Positions 8,070-16,785 of a stretch of DNA of 64,000 nt are shown piece after piece. The position numbers and the translations under genes are program-made. A model generated the notes under the pieces. It saw only the letters and a list, made by a program, of their open reading frames with translations. It ran no database searches and had not been told where the DNA came from. Position 1 is the stretch's first letter. Every line of letters begins with the position of its first letter. Location: the NCBI RefSeq assembly GCF_000262465.1, contig NZ_CM001489.1, positions 6,986,540 to 7,050,539 on the forward strand, written 5' to 3'. This stretch comes from Frankia sp. QA3. GTDB taxonomy: Bacteria > Actinomycetota > Actinomycetes > Frankiales > Frankiaceae.

Positions 8070-8399
8070 ATGAAAATCCTCAAGGGTTTCAGATATCTGG
8101 TCCTGGCTGTCGTCCTCGCCTGCGCCGCATTCCTGACGGCCGTGCCTGCCGGCGCGGCTCCACCGCCGCCGGCAGGCGCCGGCCCGGCTACCGCCGCGCC
8201 CACGTCGCCACCCCCGAAGGAGGTGGAAAAGCCGCACGACGGCCCCAAGGATAAGAAGGGGCAGCACTGGATCTGCCGTCCGGGATACTGGGAGCCCGGC
8301 TACTGGATTCCCGGTTTCTGGTGGCACCACCACTGGTTCCCGAAGAAGTGGCAGCCCAAGGAGTGGCACCCCGGCTACTGCTACTGGGGCCGGTGGTGA
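8070..8399 (+). CDS. Small secreted protein rich in Trp, Tyr, His and Pro
   Basis: This is a 109-aa protein. The ATG at 8070 is preferred over 8064 because GAAGGG then sits at workable spacing. A clear signal peptide follows (basic KILKG, hydrophobic YLVLAVVLACAAFL, and an Ala-x-Ala cleavage region at VPAGAA, near residue 28). A Pro/Ala linker leads to a lysine-rich stretch, then an aromatic C-terminus with repeated PGYW, PGYW, PGFWW and a HHH run. It has two cysteines (WICRP and YCYWG) that could form a disulphide. The spaced PGxW units recall WxPGxW repeats of small exported proteins, but I do not recognise the family. Metal, cell-wall or carbohydrate binding is possible. Confidence 0.75.
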   Translation: MKILKGFRYLVLAVVLACAAFLTAVPAGAAPPPPAGAGPATAAPTSPPPKEVEKPHDGPKDKKGQHWICRPGYWEPGYWIPGFWWHHHWFPKKWQPKEWHPGYCYWGRW

Positions 8400-8519
8400 G
8401 CCGTATTACCGGTGGTTGTCCGACTGGCTGACCGTGGTGTGATGCCGCGGCGCGCCGGGTTCTCGCCGCCGGCCCGACCTGGGGCGGCGGCGGGAACCCG
8501 GCCGTTCGTGCGGGCGCGG

Positions 8520-9785
8520 TCACCTGGCCCGCAGGATCCGCCCGCACCGCGGCTTGCCGGGTACCGGGGCGAACTTCTTGCCGTCCTGCGTGACCTGTAC
8601 GTAGTCGTAGCAGGGCGCGATGTCGGATACGCCCTTGCTCAGATTGATCGGCGCCGGTAGCAGCCCGTCGGCATCGAAGCGGGTCTGGCGGTGCAGGCCG
8701 GCCAGCACGCCCGCGCGGGTCGGACAGACGCCGGCCGCGGCGATCCCCCGCACCATCAGGTCCGCGCTGATCCAGCCGATCAGCGCGGTGCCGTCCGGCA
8801 GCGCGGCGGCCTGCGGCGCGTAGGCGGCCATCGCCGCGAGGAACCGCCGGTGCGTCGGGGTGTTGAGCTCGAACGGCGTGTAGTCGAGGAACGCATACGC
8901 GCCCGCGGCCTTGTCCCCCACCCGGGCGAGCTGGCTGCGGTCGTAGCTGGTCGGGTTGCCCAGGATCGCCTTGAGGTCGAGGTCGGCGTCCTGCACCGCG
9001 GCGACGATCTGGTAGAAGTTCGGCGCCGGGACGAAGGCGATGAGGCTGTCGGCGCCGGAGTCCCGGACCTGGTCGGCGAACCGGTCGGCGTCGAAGGGCC
9101 CGCTCGGCACCTGGAGGTTGCCCGCGACCTCCAGGCCGGCGGCGAGCACGCTCTTCCCGGCGGCGTGGGCCATCGACTGGGTGGCCGAGGACAGCTCGAT
9201 GGAGACCGTGACCGCGCGCTGCGCGTCCCGGCCGGCGAGGAACTCGCCCCAGCCGCTGGAGGCGGGTTCCTCCACCGTCGGCCGGGAGTAGCTGAACACG
9301 TTCGAGCGTGGCGTCACCGACGGATCGGTGATCTGCCCGTCGACGACGGGCACCCCGCTGTTCTCCAGCAGCTTCGCGGACCCGGAGGCCGCCACGCTGA
9401 ACTGGAGGATGCCGAGCGCCTCGTCGCGCTGCACCAGGGCGCGCCCGGCGACGGCGTTCAGCTCGGGGGTCGCCTCGTCGTCCTCGATGCTGTAGGAGAG
9501 CTGGCGACCGTAGATCCCGCCCTTCGCGTTCTGCTCGCCGAGGCGGGCATCCACCCCCGCCCGGAACAGCGCGCTGGGGTCGCCGTCGTACCGCGAGCCG
9601 GAGTACAGCATGCCGAGGCTGATCTTGTTGCGGTCGACGCCGGGCGTCGGCACGCACGGGTCCGCCCCACCGTGGCGGGCCTGGCTCAGGACGTCGCCGC
9701 CGTCCCCGCCGCACGCGGTCATGCCGAAGACCATGCCGGCGACCGCGGCACCCGCCGCGGCGAACGAACGCAGGCTTCTTCTCAT
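8520..9785 (-). CDS. ABC transporter substrate-binding lipoprotein, branched-chain amino-acid type
   Basis: This is a 421-aa periplasmic-binding-fold (type I, LivK-like) lipoprotein. The signal peptide ends in a lipobox-like GMTACGG (Cys near 25), which should be lipidated and anchored to the membrane. The mature part has the features of the Leu/Ile/Val-binding family: KISLGMLYSG at the start, a GIYGRQLSYSIEDD segment, GVPVVDG, and an ADSLIAFVPAPNFYQIVAAV segment in the second lobe. Five cysteines remain after the lipobox. No permease or ATPase genes flank it, so it is an orphan binding protein. Ligand could be amino acids, amides or urea-like compounds; this cannot be decided here. Confidence 0.85.
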   Translation of the reverse strand: MRRSLRSFAAAGAAVAGMVFGMTACGGDGGDVLSQARHGGADPCVPTPGVDRNKISLGMLYSGSRYDGDPSALFRAGVDARLGEQNAKGGIYGRQLSYSIEDDEATPELNAVAGRALVQRDEALGILQFSVAASGSAKLLENSGVPVVDGQITDPSVTPRSNVFSYSRPTVEEPASSGWGEFLAGRDAQRAVTVSIELSSATQSMAHAAGKSVLAAGLEVAGNLQVPSGPFDADRFADQVRDSGADSLIAFVPAPNFYQIVAAVQDADLDLKAILGNPTSYDRSQLARVGDKAAGAYAFLDYTPFELNTPTHRRFLAAMAAYAPQAAALPDGTALIGWISADLMVRGIAAAGVCPTRAGVLAGLHRQTRFDADGLLPAPINLSKGVSDIAPCYDYVQVTQDGKKFAPVPGKPRCGRILRAR

Positions 9786-10439
9786 TCCTCACCGTCTCTG
9801 TGCCTGTCCGGGCCTGCGCGTGGCCGTCCACCAATGCGGGGACGGGCCCCTTCGAGCCCATATGCCGGCCCATGGGTGGTGGTCGGGCCGGTGCCCGGTC
9901 AGACCAGGGCAGCCGGGCGAGGGGCAGCACAAGGTATAGGGCGGCACAAAGACGGAATTCGGCGTGTCCTGGTCCGAGCGTCAGCGCTGCGCATTTCGGG
10001 GGCCGCCCGGCGGCGCGGCGTCCGTCGGGATGATCCGTCCGCGGCGGTGGGCGCTCCTACCGGGGTGAAGGAGTGAGGCGGCTCATTAAGCGCCGATTAC
10101 GGCCGCCCCCGATCGGTGCCATCGGCCCGGCCGGATCACCGGTATGGGGGACGCGGTGATGCCGATCCGGCCTGAGGACGCACGGTATTCCAGGGACCTT
10201 GGGGACGCGCGGATGCGGGCTGAAAGCCGCCGCTACGGCCGCATTCTGGGTTCCGATTCATCAAAATCGCATTCGGGTAAACTTTCATGCATATCGGCTG
10301 TCGGCCGGCGCGGCAAACCCGCCCCCACCCTCGGTGGGCACCGCGCGGCGCGCGGTGCCCACCGGCCGGCCGACGGGCACCGGGCACCGGTCCCCCGCGC
10401 CGCCCCCGGCCCACTCCGCGTCGGCGGAGGTGACCTGGG
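9786..10439. other. 654-bp gap without a supported gene
   Basis: I find no reading frame with recognisable protein features. The part around 10250-10300 is noticeably AT-richer than its surroundings, as promoters or foreign remnants can be. The strong hairpin at 10333-10363 lies near the right end. The left end must contain the promoter of the binding-lipoprotein gene (minus strand), but I cannot define its boxes. Confidence 0.5.
10333..10363. terminator. Perfect 14-bp hairpin, probable terminator of the EamA gene
   Basis: GGTGGGCACCGCGC (10333-10346) and its exact reverse complement (10350-10363) are separated by GGC. The stem is very stable and lies 77 bases beyond the stop of the minus-strand EamA gene. 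There is no clear U-tract, as is common for actinobacterial terminators. Confidence 0.6.
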
Positions 10440-11369
10440 TCATGCCCGGTGGGGAGCTCCGTCGGTCTGCTCAGGGCGCGCGGGAGCCCGGCGGCCGAGG
10501 ACGACCGAGGCAATGACGATCATCGCCGTCCCGACGCCGACCGGGGTCAGTGACTCACCGAGCAGCAGCGCCGCCCATGCCAGGGTCAGCACCGGTTGGG
10601 CGAGCTGGAGCCGCCCGACCCGCGCCACCCCGCCGAGGGCGAGCCCCCGATACCAGACGACGAAGCCGAGGAACATGCTCACGACGCTGACGTAGGCCAG
10701 ACCGACGGCGGCCCCGGCCGTCACCTGGCGCGGCGGGTGCATGACGAGGCCGGCCGCGGCCAGCGGCACCGTGACCGGCAGCGCCGCCAGCAGCGCCCAG
10801 CAGATCACCGCCGCCCCGTCGAAGCGCCGCGCGAGAACCCCGCCCTCGGCGTAACCGAGACCGACGAGCACGACCGCGGCGAGCACCAGCAGGTCGGCCG
10901 TCCGCGGCCGGCCCGCGCCCTGGACCGCGGCGAAGGCCAGCATCGCGGCGAGCCCGAGACCCAGGGCCGCCCAGTACGGCGGGGTGGGCCGCTCCCCGGC
11001 CAGGACCACCGCGAACCCGGCCGTCGCCGCCGGCGCCAGGCCCACCACGACGGCGGCGTGCGCCACCGGGACGTCCGCGAGCGCCCACGAGGTCAGCAGC
11101 GGGAACCCGACGACCACGGTCGCGGCGATGACGATCGTCGCCGCGCGCCCGTCCGGGGGGCGCAGGGGCAGGCCGCGGCGGCGCAGCAGGGCCGCGGCGA
11201 GGCCCGCGGCCAGTACGGCGCGGCCGGCGCCGACGGTGAGCGCGCCGAAGGCGGGCTCCGCGGCCCCCGTCGCGACCAGCGTGAGGCTGAACGCGACCAC
11301 CCCCGCGGCGCCCGACACCAGCCCTCGCGCTTCCCTGCTCCCAACGAATGCGCTTTCCTTGTCCCTCAT
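10440..11369 (-). CDS. EamA/DMT-family transporter
   Basis: This integral membrane protein of 309 aa has about ten hydrophobic segments arranged as two EamA repeats. The first includes TVGAGRAVLAAGLAAALL and ATVVVGFPLLTSWALADVPV. The second includes LGYAEGGVLARRF and VGLAYVSVVSMFLGFVVWYRGL, with the typical final helix pair AQPVLTLAWAALLLGE and VGTAMIVIASVVLG. The family exports or imports small metabolites such as amino acids. The ATG at 11369 overlaps the ATG of the divergent MocR gene. No Shine-Dalgarno sequence precedes it, but TATCGT lies five bases upstream, which would suit a leaderless transcript. MocR regulators often control a divergent DMT transporter. Confidence 0.85.
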   Translation of the reverse strand: MRDKESAFVGSREARGLVSGAAGVVAFSLTLVATGAAEPAFGALTVGAGRAVLAAGLAAALLRRRGLPLRPPDGRAATIVIAATVVVGFPLLTSWALADVPVAHAAVVVGLAPAATAGFAVVLAGERPTPPYWAALGLGLAAMLAFAAVQGAGRPRTADLLVLAAVVLVGLGYAEGGVLARRFDGAAVICWALLAALPVTVPLAAAGLVMHPPRQVTAGAAVGLAYVSVVSMFLGFVVWYRGLALGGVARVGRLQLAQPVLTLAWAALLLGESLTPVGVGTAMIVIASVVLGRRAPARPEQTDGAPHRA

Positions 11370-12804
11370 GCACAACGATATCGGCGAAAGCGCTGACGGG
11401 TCGGAGGTCGCGCGGGGCCGTGGGGGAGGGCAGGCGGGGATCGTCGACGAGCTGACCGCACTGTGCGCCCGCCTGCCCGCGGGCTCGGCGCTGCCGAGCA
11501 CCCGGGAGCTCCAGCGCCGGCATCGGGCGAGCGCGCTGACCGTGCAGCGGGCTCTCGCGGCGGTGGCCACCCGCGGGCTGCTCGTCACCATGCCCGGCCG
11601 CGGCAGCGTCGTCGCCAGGCCGCCGGCGTCCCGGTCGACCGATCTGAGCTGGCAGACCGCCGTGCTCGGCGCCCGCGACGACCTGCCCCACGACATGACC
11701 GAGCTCTACTCGCCCGTCCCCGACGGCGTGCTCGACCTCGCCTCGGCCTATCTGGACCCGGCGGCCCAGCCGGTCGGCCTGCTCGCGGCGGCCGCCGCCC
11801 GCGCCGCCCGCCGGCCCGGCGCCTGGGATCGCACCCCGGTGGCCGGCCTGCCCGACCTGCGCGGGCTGATCGCCGGCCTGGTCAGCCCGTCCCACACCGC
11901 GTCCGACGTGCTCGTCACCAGCGGCGGGCAGGCGGCGCTCGCGCTGGTCTTCCGCGCCCTCGGCCGGCCCGGCGAGGCACTCGCGGTCGAGCACACCACC
12001 TACCCGGGGGCCCTGGCCGCCGCGCGGGCGGCGGGGCTCGTCCCGGTCCCGGTGCCGGCGGACGCCGCCGGGGTGCGCCCCGACGATCTCGCCGACGTGC
12101 TCGGCCGCAGCGGGGCCCGGCTGGTCTACCTCCAGCCGCGGCACGCCAACCCCACCGGGGCGGTGCTCGCCCCGGACCGTCGGCCGGCGGTACTGGCCGC
12201 CCTGCGGGACCACCGGGCGTTCTGCGTCGAGGACGACTGGGTGGCGCCGCTGGACCTCACCGCGGTCAGCCCGCCGCCGCTGGCCGCCGCCGACCCGGAC
12301 GGCCACGTCGTGCACGTGCTGTCGCTGTCGAAAAGCGTGTCCCCCGGCCTGCGGATCGCGGCGGTCAGCGCCCGCGGCCCGGTCGCGGCCCGGCTGGCCC
12401 GGGTGCGGATCACCGACGACCTCTTCGTCGCCCCGGTGCTCCAGCAGACCGCGGTGGAGCTGCTCAGTACCCCGGGCTGGCGCCGACACCTGGCGTCGCT
12501 GCGCCGGGTGCTGCTGGCCCGCCGGGCGGCGCTGCTCGCCGCGATCGCGCGGGCCCTGCCCACCCTCGCCCCGCCGCAGCCGCCCAGCGGGGGTGTGCAC
12601 GTCTGGCTGCCGCTGCCGCCCGGCGCCGACGACCGGCTCGTCACCGCGGCCGCCCGGCGGGCGGGCGTCGCCGTCGGCCCCGGCAGCGCCTACACCGTGG
12701 GTGAGGCCGTCGCCCCCCATCTGCGCCTGACCTACAGCCGCACCCCTGGCGAGGGCCTCGTCGCCGCGGTCGACCGGCTCGCCGCGGTGCTCAGCGACGG
12801 GTGA
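11368..12804 (+). CDS. MocR/PdxR-type GntR-family regulator with aminotransferase fold
   Basis: This is a 478-aa regulator. A GntR winged helix occupies about residues 24-92 (GSALPSTREL, SALTVQRALAAVATRGLLV, PGRGSVV). A fold-type I aminotransferase domain follows (TSGGQAALALVFRAL, LQPRHANPTGAVL, SLSKSVSPGLRIA, where Lys near 322 is the expected PLP lysine). Members bind PLP or a ligand adduct and control nearby genes. The divergent EamA transporter is the likely target, with operators lying within the overlapping 5' coding ends. The ATG at 11368 shares bases with the opposite ATG (CATG, 11367-11370). The stop overlaps the GTG at 12801 of the following gene. Confidence 0.88.
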   Translation: MHNDIGESADGSEVARGRGGGQAGIVDELTALCARLPAGSALPSTRELQRRHRASALTVQRALAAVATRGLLVTMPGRGSVVARPPASRSTDLSWQTAVLGARDDLPHDMTELYSPVPDGVLDLASAYLDPAAQPVGLLAAAAARAARRPGAWDRTPVAGLPDLRGLIAGLVSPSHTASDVLVTSGGQAALALVFRALGRPGEALAVEHTTYPGALAAARAAGLVPVPVPADAAGVRPDDLADVLGRSGARLVYLQPRHANPTGAVLAPDRRPAVLAALRDHRAFCVEDDWVAPLDLTAVSPPPLAAADPDGHVVHVLSLSKSVSPGLRIAAVSARGPVAARLARVRITDDLFVAPVLQQTAVELLSTPGWRRHLASLRRVLLARRAALLAAIARALPTLAPPQPPSGGVHVWLPLPPGADDRLVTAAARRAGVAVGPGSAYTVGEAVAPHLRLTYSRTPGEGLVAAVDRLAAVLSDG

Positions 12805-15557
12805 ACCCGGCTCGGGCGTCCCGGCCGTCCCCGACTCGGTTGCACGGTGGAGACCTCCGACCGGGGGTCACGCTGCGCAGCGGTCGGGCCGGTTCGGTCG
12901 GGTCTGGGCCGCCGGACGGGCATAGGTATCGGGTGCCGAGGGGCGCCACCGCCGCGGTATCGCCGCGCTCGGCCGGGTTGGACGGTGACGGTCGCATGTT
13001 GGACGGTGACGGTCGCATGTTGGACGGTGACGGTCGCATGGGGGAGGAAGCGCGCGCGCCCGCGCGGGCCCGCTCACCCGGGTTCGGGGGACCACCCGTC
13101 GCCCGTTGGTGGCGGTGGACGGCGCTCGGTGTCGCCGTGGTCGTCGTCGCGGTGGCGGTGGCCACGCTGACGCTGCCCGAGCGGGCCGCACTGATCGTGG
13201 TGCGGGCCGCCGGGCTGGCGTCGACGACGGCCGGCGCGCTGGCCTGCTTCGTGACCGCGGCCCGGCGCGAGGGCGCGGAACGCACCTGGCGCCTGCTCGT
13301 CGGCGTGATGGTGCTGGCGCTGGCGGGGACGGCGCTCGCCTCGCTGCACGACGTCCTCGGCGGCGGACAACCCGTGCCGCACATCAGCCTGCCCATGCTG
13401 GCGCTGCTGCTGCCGTGGCTGTGCGGCCTGGCCGGGGTGCTGCGCTACCCGACCGATCCGTTCGACACCCTTGCGCACGGGACCACCCGGGAACGGCGCT
13501 GGTACCTGATCACGGTGCTCGACAGCGTCATCGTGACCGGCGCGGTCGCGCTGCTCGCCTGGGTGACGGTGCTGGAGAACGGCATCACCGACGGTGACCA
13601 TCCCGTCTACGACCTCCTGCCCGCCCTCGTCGTGACCGCCGCCGCGCTCGTCACCGCCGTGACGATCATCCTGATCGCCACGTTCCGCCGGCCGCGGTCC
13701 CTGCTCGGGCTCAGCCTGCTGGGCTCGGGGCTGATGGTCTTCGCGCTGGCCATCATGATCTATCTGTACGCGACGACCCGGGAGCGCGCCGACCTCCCGC
13801 GCATCCTGGACATGGGCTTCGTGGCCGGCCCGCTGCTGGTGGGCCTCGCCGCGCTGCTGTCGCCGGCCGAGCCGCCCACCGGAGTCGTCCTGGCGGCGCA
13901 GTGGACCGCCGCCCGGTACCGGCGGCGCTGGTGGCACGTCATGCTGCCCTACCTGCCGCTGCTCGTCGCCGGCGCCGTCGCGATCGTCCGGCTGGTGGGG
14001 ACCGACCTGGCCGGGCAGGAGGAGATCTGGGCGTTGATGTTCCTGCTCGTGTTGGCTCTCATCCGGCAGATGACGACGATGGCCGACAACGTGCGGCTGC
14101 TGGAGCGCCTGGAGGACAACCAGGCGGAGCTTCGCCGGCTCGCCTTCCACGATCCGCTGACGGGCCTGGCCAACAGGGCGCTGTTCGCCGACCGGCTCGA
14201 CCAGGCGCTGGCCCGCCACGCCCGGGTGCCGCATCCCGTCGCCGTGGTCTTCTGCGATCTCGACGACTTCAAGCAGGTCAACGACGCGCTCGGGCACGCG
14301 GCCGGCGACGAGCTGCTCCGCGTCACCGCCCGCCGGCTCACCGGATCGGTGCGGGCCACCGACACCGTGGCCCGCTTCGGCGGGGACGAGTTCGCCATCC
14401 TGCTCGAATCCGCCCCAGCCCCAGCCCCAGGTCCAGGTCCAGGTCCAGCCCCAGGCCCAGGCTCAGCCCCGGGCCCACCCGCAACCGCGGCCGCGGCCGG
14501 CAACAGCGCGCGGGCCGGCCCCGACCGGCCGGTGGGCGACGCCGACGACCCGGTGGCGATCGGGCACCGGCTCGCCGAGGCGGTCCGCGTCCCGGTCCGG
14601 CTCGCCGACACCACCTATGCCGTCGCGGCCAGTTTCGGGCTCGTCGTCGTCGGCCCCGCCGACACCGCGATCACGGCCGAGACCCTGCTGCACCAGGCGG
14701 ACCTGGCGATGTACTCGGCCAAGTCCGGCAAGGGCGGACTCCTCACGGTCTACGACGCCGACCTCGCCGCGCCGGACACCGTCCCCGCCCTGCACGCCGC
14801 CCTCGCCGAGGCCGCCCGCGACGACCCGAGCGGCGGCCGGCTCGGCGTGTCCCTGCGGCCCGTCGTCGATCTGGCGACCGGGGAGGTGCCCGCCTACCAG
14901 GCCCGGTTGGAATGGCACCATCCCCGGCTGGGCGTGTTCCGCCCGCACCGGCTGGCCGCCCTCGGCGACTCCGCCGGCGTCGGCCCGGACCTGGACCGGT
15001 TCCTGCTGCGCCACGCGCTGGCGTGGATCGCCCGCCGGACGCCGCCCGGTGCGCGTCCGGCGGCGGTGCACGTGCCGCTGCTCGCCGAACGGGCGGCCCG
15101 CGAGGGCCTGCCGGCGGAGATCTCCTCGGCGCTGGCCGACGCCGGGCTGCCGGCTGGCGCGCTCGTCCTCGACATCCGCGGGACGAGCGGGGACCGCGAC
15201 CTCGACGCGACCGCCCGCGTCCTGGCGCGGCTGCACCGCACCGGTGTGCGGATCGCCCTGGCCGAGGTCGGCTCGGCGAGCACCACCGTGGACAGCCTGC
15301 GGCTGCTGCCGGTCGACATGATCACGCTGCATCCGGCCTACACGGCGCTGTGGGTCGACCGGTCGACGCCGGACCGGCTGCGCATCCTCACCGACCGATT
15401 CCTCGCCACCGTGCTCGACCTCGGGATCGAGGTGATCGCCTGCGGTGTCGACAGCAGGTGGACGGCACGCCGCCTGCTCGAACGCGGCTGTCACCTCGCG
15501 ACCGGCGACATAGTCGACAACCGTTCCCCGCCGCCCGCGACCGCCGCCCGCGCGTGA
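12801..15557 (+). CDS. Membrane-bound GGDEF protein with degenerate EAL domain
   Basis: This is a predicted cyclic-di-GMP protein of up to 918 aa. About nine membrane helices span roughly residues 105-415. A GGDEF domain follows (HDPLTGLANR, FCDLDDFKQVND, RATDTVARFGGDEF). The active-site GGDEF and an I-site RxxD are intact, so cyclase activity is possible. A Pro/Gly/Ala-rich insert of about 45 residues (14410-14545) interrupts the domain after GGDEF. The C-terminal EAL-like domain has ARL in place of EAL and lacks most metal-binding residues, so phosphodiesterase activity is unlikely. The GTG at 12801 overlaps the preceding stop. In-frame ATGs at 12996, 13017 and 13038, inside tandem repeats, are equally possible starts. 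Confidence 0.8.
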   Translation: MNPARASRPSPTRLHGGDLRPGVTLRSGRAGSVGSGPPDGHRYRVPRGATAAVSPRSAGLDGDGRMLDGDGRMLDGDGRMGEEARAPARARSPGFGGPPVARWWRWTALGVAVVVVAVAVATLTLPERAALIVVRAAGLASTTAGALACFVTAARREGAERTWRLLVGVMVLALAGTALASLHDVLGGGQPVPHISLPMLALLLPWLCGLAGVLRYPTDPFDTLAHGTTRERRWYLITVLDSVIVTGAVALLAWVTVLENGITDGDHPVYDLLPALVVTAAALVTAVTIILIATFRRPRSLLGLSLLGSGLMVFALAIMIYLYATTRERADLPRILDMGFVAGPLLVGLAALLSPAEPPTGVVLAAQWTAARYRRRWWHVMLPYLPLLVAGAVAIVRLVGTDLAGQEEIWALMFLLVLALIRQMTTMADNVRLLERLEDNQAELRRLAFHDPLTGLANRALFADRLDQALARHARVPHPVAVVFCDLDDFKQVNDALGHAAGDELLRVTARRLTGSVRATDTVARFGGDEFAILLESAPAPAPGPGPGPAPGPGSAPGPPATAAAAGNSARAGPDRPVGDADDPVAIGHRLAEAVRVPVRLADTTYAVAASFGLVVVGPADTAITAETLLHQADLAMYSAKSGKGGLLTVYDADLAAPDTVPALHAALAEAARDDPSGGRLGVSLRPVVDLATGEVPAYQARLEWHHPRLGVFRPHRLAALGDSAGVGPDLDRFLLRHALAWIARRTPPGARPAAVHVPLLAERAAREGLPAEISSALADAGLPAGALVLDIRGTSGDRDLDATARVLARLHRTGVRIALAEVGSASTTVDSLRLLPVDMITLHPAYTALWVDRSTPDRLRILTDRFLATVLDLGIEVIACGVDSRWTARRLLERGCHLATGDIVDNRSPPPATAARA
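12978..13040 (+). repeat. Three tandem 21-bp repeats, each ending in an in-frame ATG
   Basis: TTGGACGGTGACGGTCGCATG occurs three times without change, coding LDGDGRM three times just before the membrane domain of the GGDEF protein. Each copy offers an ATG in frame with a GGTGAC upstream. Loss or gain of a copy would change the start context without shifting the frame. Confidence 0.9.
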
Positions 15558-15602
15558 ACCCGACCATCCGGCGCGGGCAGCGGGCAGGCCGGGTGAGACC
15601 GG

Positions 15603-15651
15603 CGTGCGGTTCAGGCCGGCGTGCGGTTCAGGCCGGCGCGGGGTTCAGGCC
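15603..15651. repeat. Short direct repeats at the 3' end of the F420-type oxidoreductase
   Basis: GGTTCAGGCCGGCG recurs three times at 15613-15654 spacing of 17-18 bases, covering the last codons and stop of the minus-strand gene. On the minus strand each copy contains CCTGAACC, so several stop codons in the same context follow each other. No function is evident. Confidence 0.6.
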
Positions 15652-16470
15652 GGCGAACCGGTCGAGCGTCTCGAGTGCCTGCGCCGCCGGCACCGACGGG
15701 ACCAGCAACAGCACCCGGTCCACCCCGGCGGCGGCTGACTGTTCGATCCGCTCCGTCTTCGGCGGCACGCCGAAGACGGTCACCGACGGGGTGGGCCGGC
15801 CGAGGTCGGCGGCCCGGGTCCGCAGCTCGGCGATCCGCTCGCCGGCGTCCGACCGGATCGCGCCGTAGATCGGGAACCAGCCGTCGCCGTAGTCGAGCAC
15901 CCGGTTGAGGGCCCGGGGCCCCGCGCTGCCGACGAGCACCGGCGGTCCCCCGGCCTGGACCGGCTTCGGCCAGGACCACATCGGCGGGAAGTCGACGAAC
16001 CTCCCGTGGAACTCCGCCACCTCCTGCGTCCAGATCGTCCGCATCGCCAGGACGCGCTCGCGGGTCACCGCCCAGCGCCGCGCCGGGTCCGTGCCGTGGT
16101 CGATCATCTCCTCGGTGTTCCACCCTGCGCCGACCCCGAACAGGAACCGGCCGTCCGAGAGGTGGTCCACCGACGCCACCTCCTTGGCGGTGACGATCGG
16201 ATCCCGCTGGGTGACCAGGCAGATGCCGGGGCCGAAGCGCAGCCGGCGGGTGCGGGCGGCGATGGCGCCGAACGCCACGAACGGGTCGAGCGTGTGCGAG
16301 TACTCCCGGGGCAGCTCGCCGCCCTGCGGGTAGGGCGAGCGCCGCGAGACCGGGATGTGGGTGTGCTCGCACAGGAACAGCGATTCGAACCCGCGCTCCT
16401 CCGCCGCGGCCGCGAGATCGCCGACGGGCATCGAGTAGTCCGTGGGAAAGTACGCCAGGCCAAGGTCCAC
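15628..16470 (-). CDS. LLM-class F420-dependent oxidoreductase
   Basis: This is a 280-aa luciferase-like TIM-barrel enzyme. It begins VDLGLAYFPTDYSMP and has LFLCEHTHIPVSR, FGPGICLVTQRDP, VASVDHLSDGRFLFGVGAGW (the typical LSxGRxxxGxGxGW core) and PPVLVGSAGPRALNRVLDYG. This pattern fits TIGR03619-like F420 enzymes of actinobacteria. The GTG at 16470 is chosen because it places the first strand at the N-terminus as in the family; no strong ribosome site is visible and the nearby ATG is out of frame. Substrate unknown. A fossil of a related gene lies at 7.65 kb. Confidence 0.88.
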   Translation of the reverse strand: MDLGLAYFPTDYSMPVGDLAAAAEERGFESLFLCEHTHIPVSRRSPYPQGGELPREYSHTLDPFVAFGAIAARTRRLRFGPGICLVTQRDPIVTAKEVASVDHLSDGRFLFGVGAGWNTEEMIDHGTDPARRWAVTRERVLAMRTIWTQEVAEFHGRFVDFPPMWSWPKPVQAGGPPVLVGSAGPRALNRVLDYGDGWFPIYGAIRSDAGERIAELRTRAADLGRPTPSVTVFGVPPKTERIEQSAAAGVDRVLLLVPSVPAAQALETLDRFAGLNPAPA

Positions 16471-16785
16471 GCTGCGGCATGCTATCCCCGCCCGAGCTCG
16501 CAAGCCCCTGTCGAGCAACCCCCCGCGCGCCCCCACGGGACCAGCTCCGGTGTCGGCGGACACAGGGCCCGCGGACACGAGGACACGGCGTTCCTGGGTC
16601 GGACGGGAGTGACCGCCTCCTCGACCCGCTGAGATGGGTGGTGCGCCGGATATGATCAGGGAATTCGGGGGGACCTGCTCGCCAGGCCGATGAGCCGGGC
16701 TGTCCTCGGGCTAGGAGCGACCCGGCGGACGGCACCTCGGCCGGACCGGCGCGGGGCTCCGGTGGCGGACCCGAGGGGAGGCGGG

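Noticed and set aside
10144..10695. A plus-strand gene in the 9.8-10.4 kb gap
   Set aside because: The frame runs into the antisense of the EamA gene and lacks protein-like features; the strong hairpin fits a terminator better.
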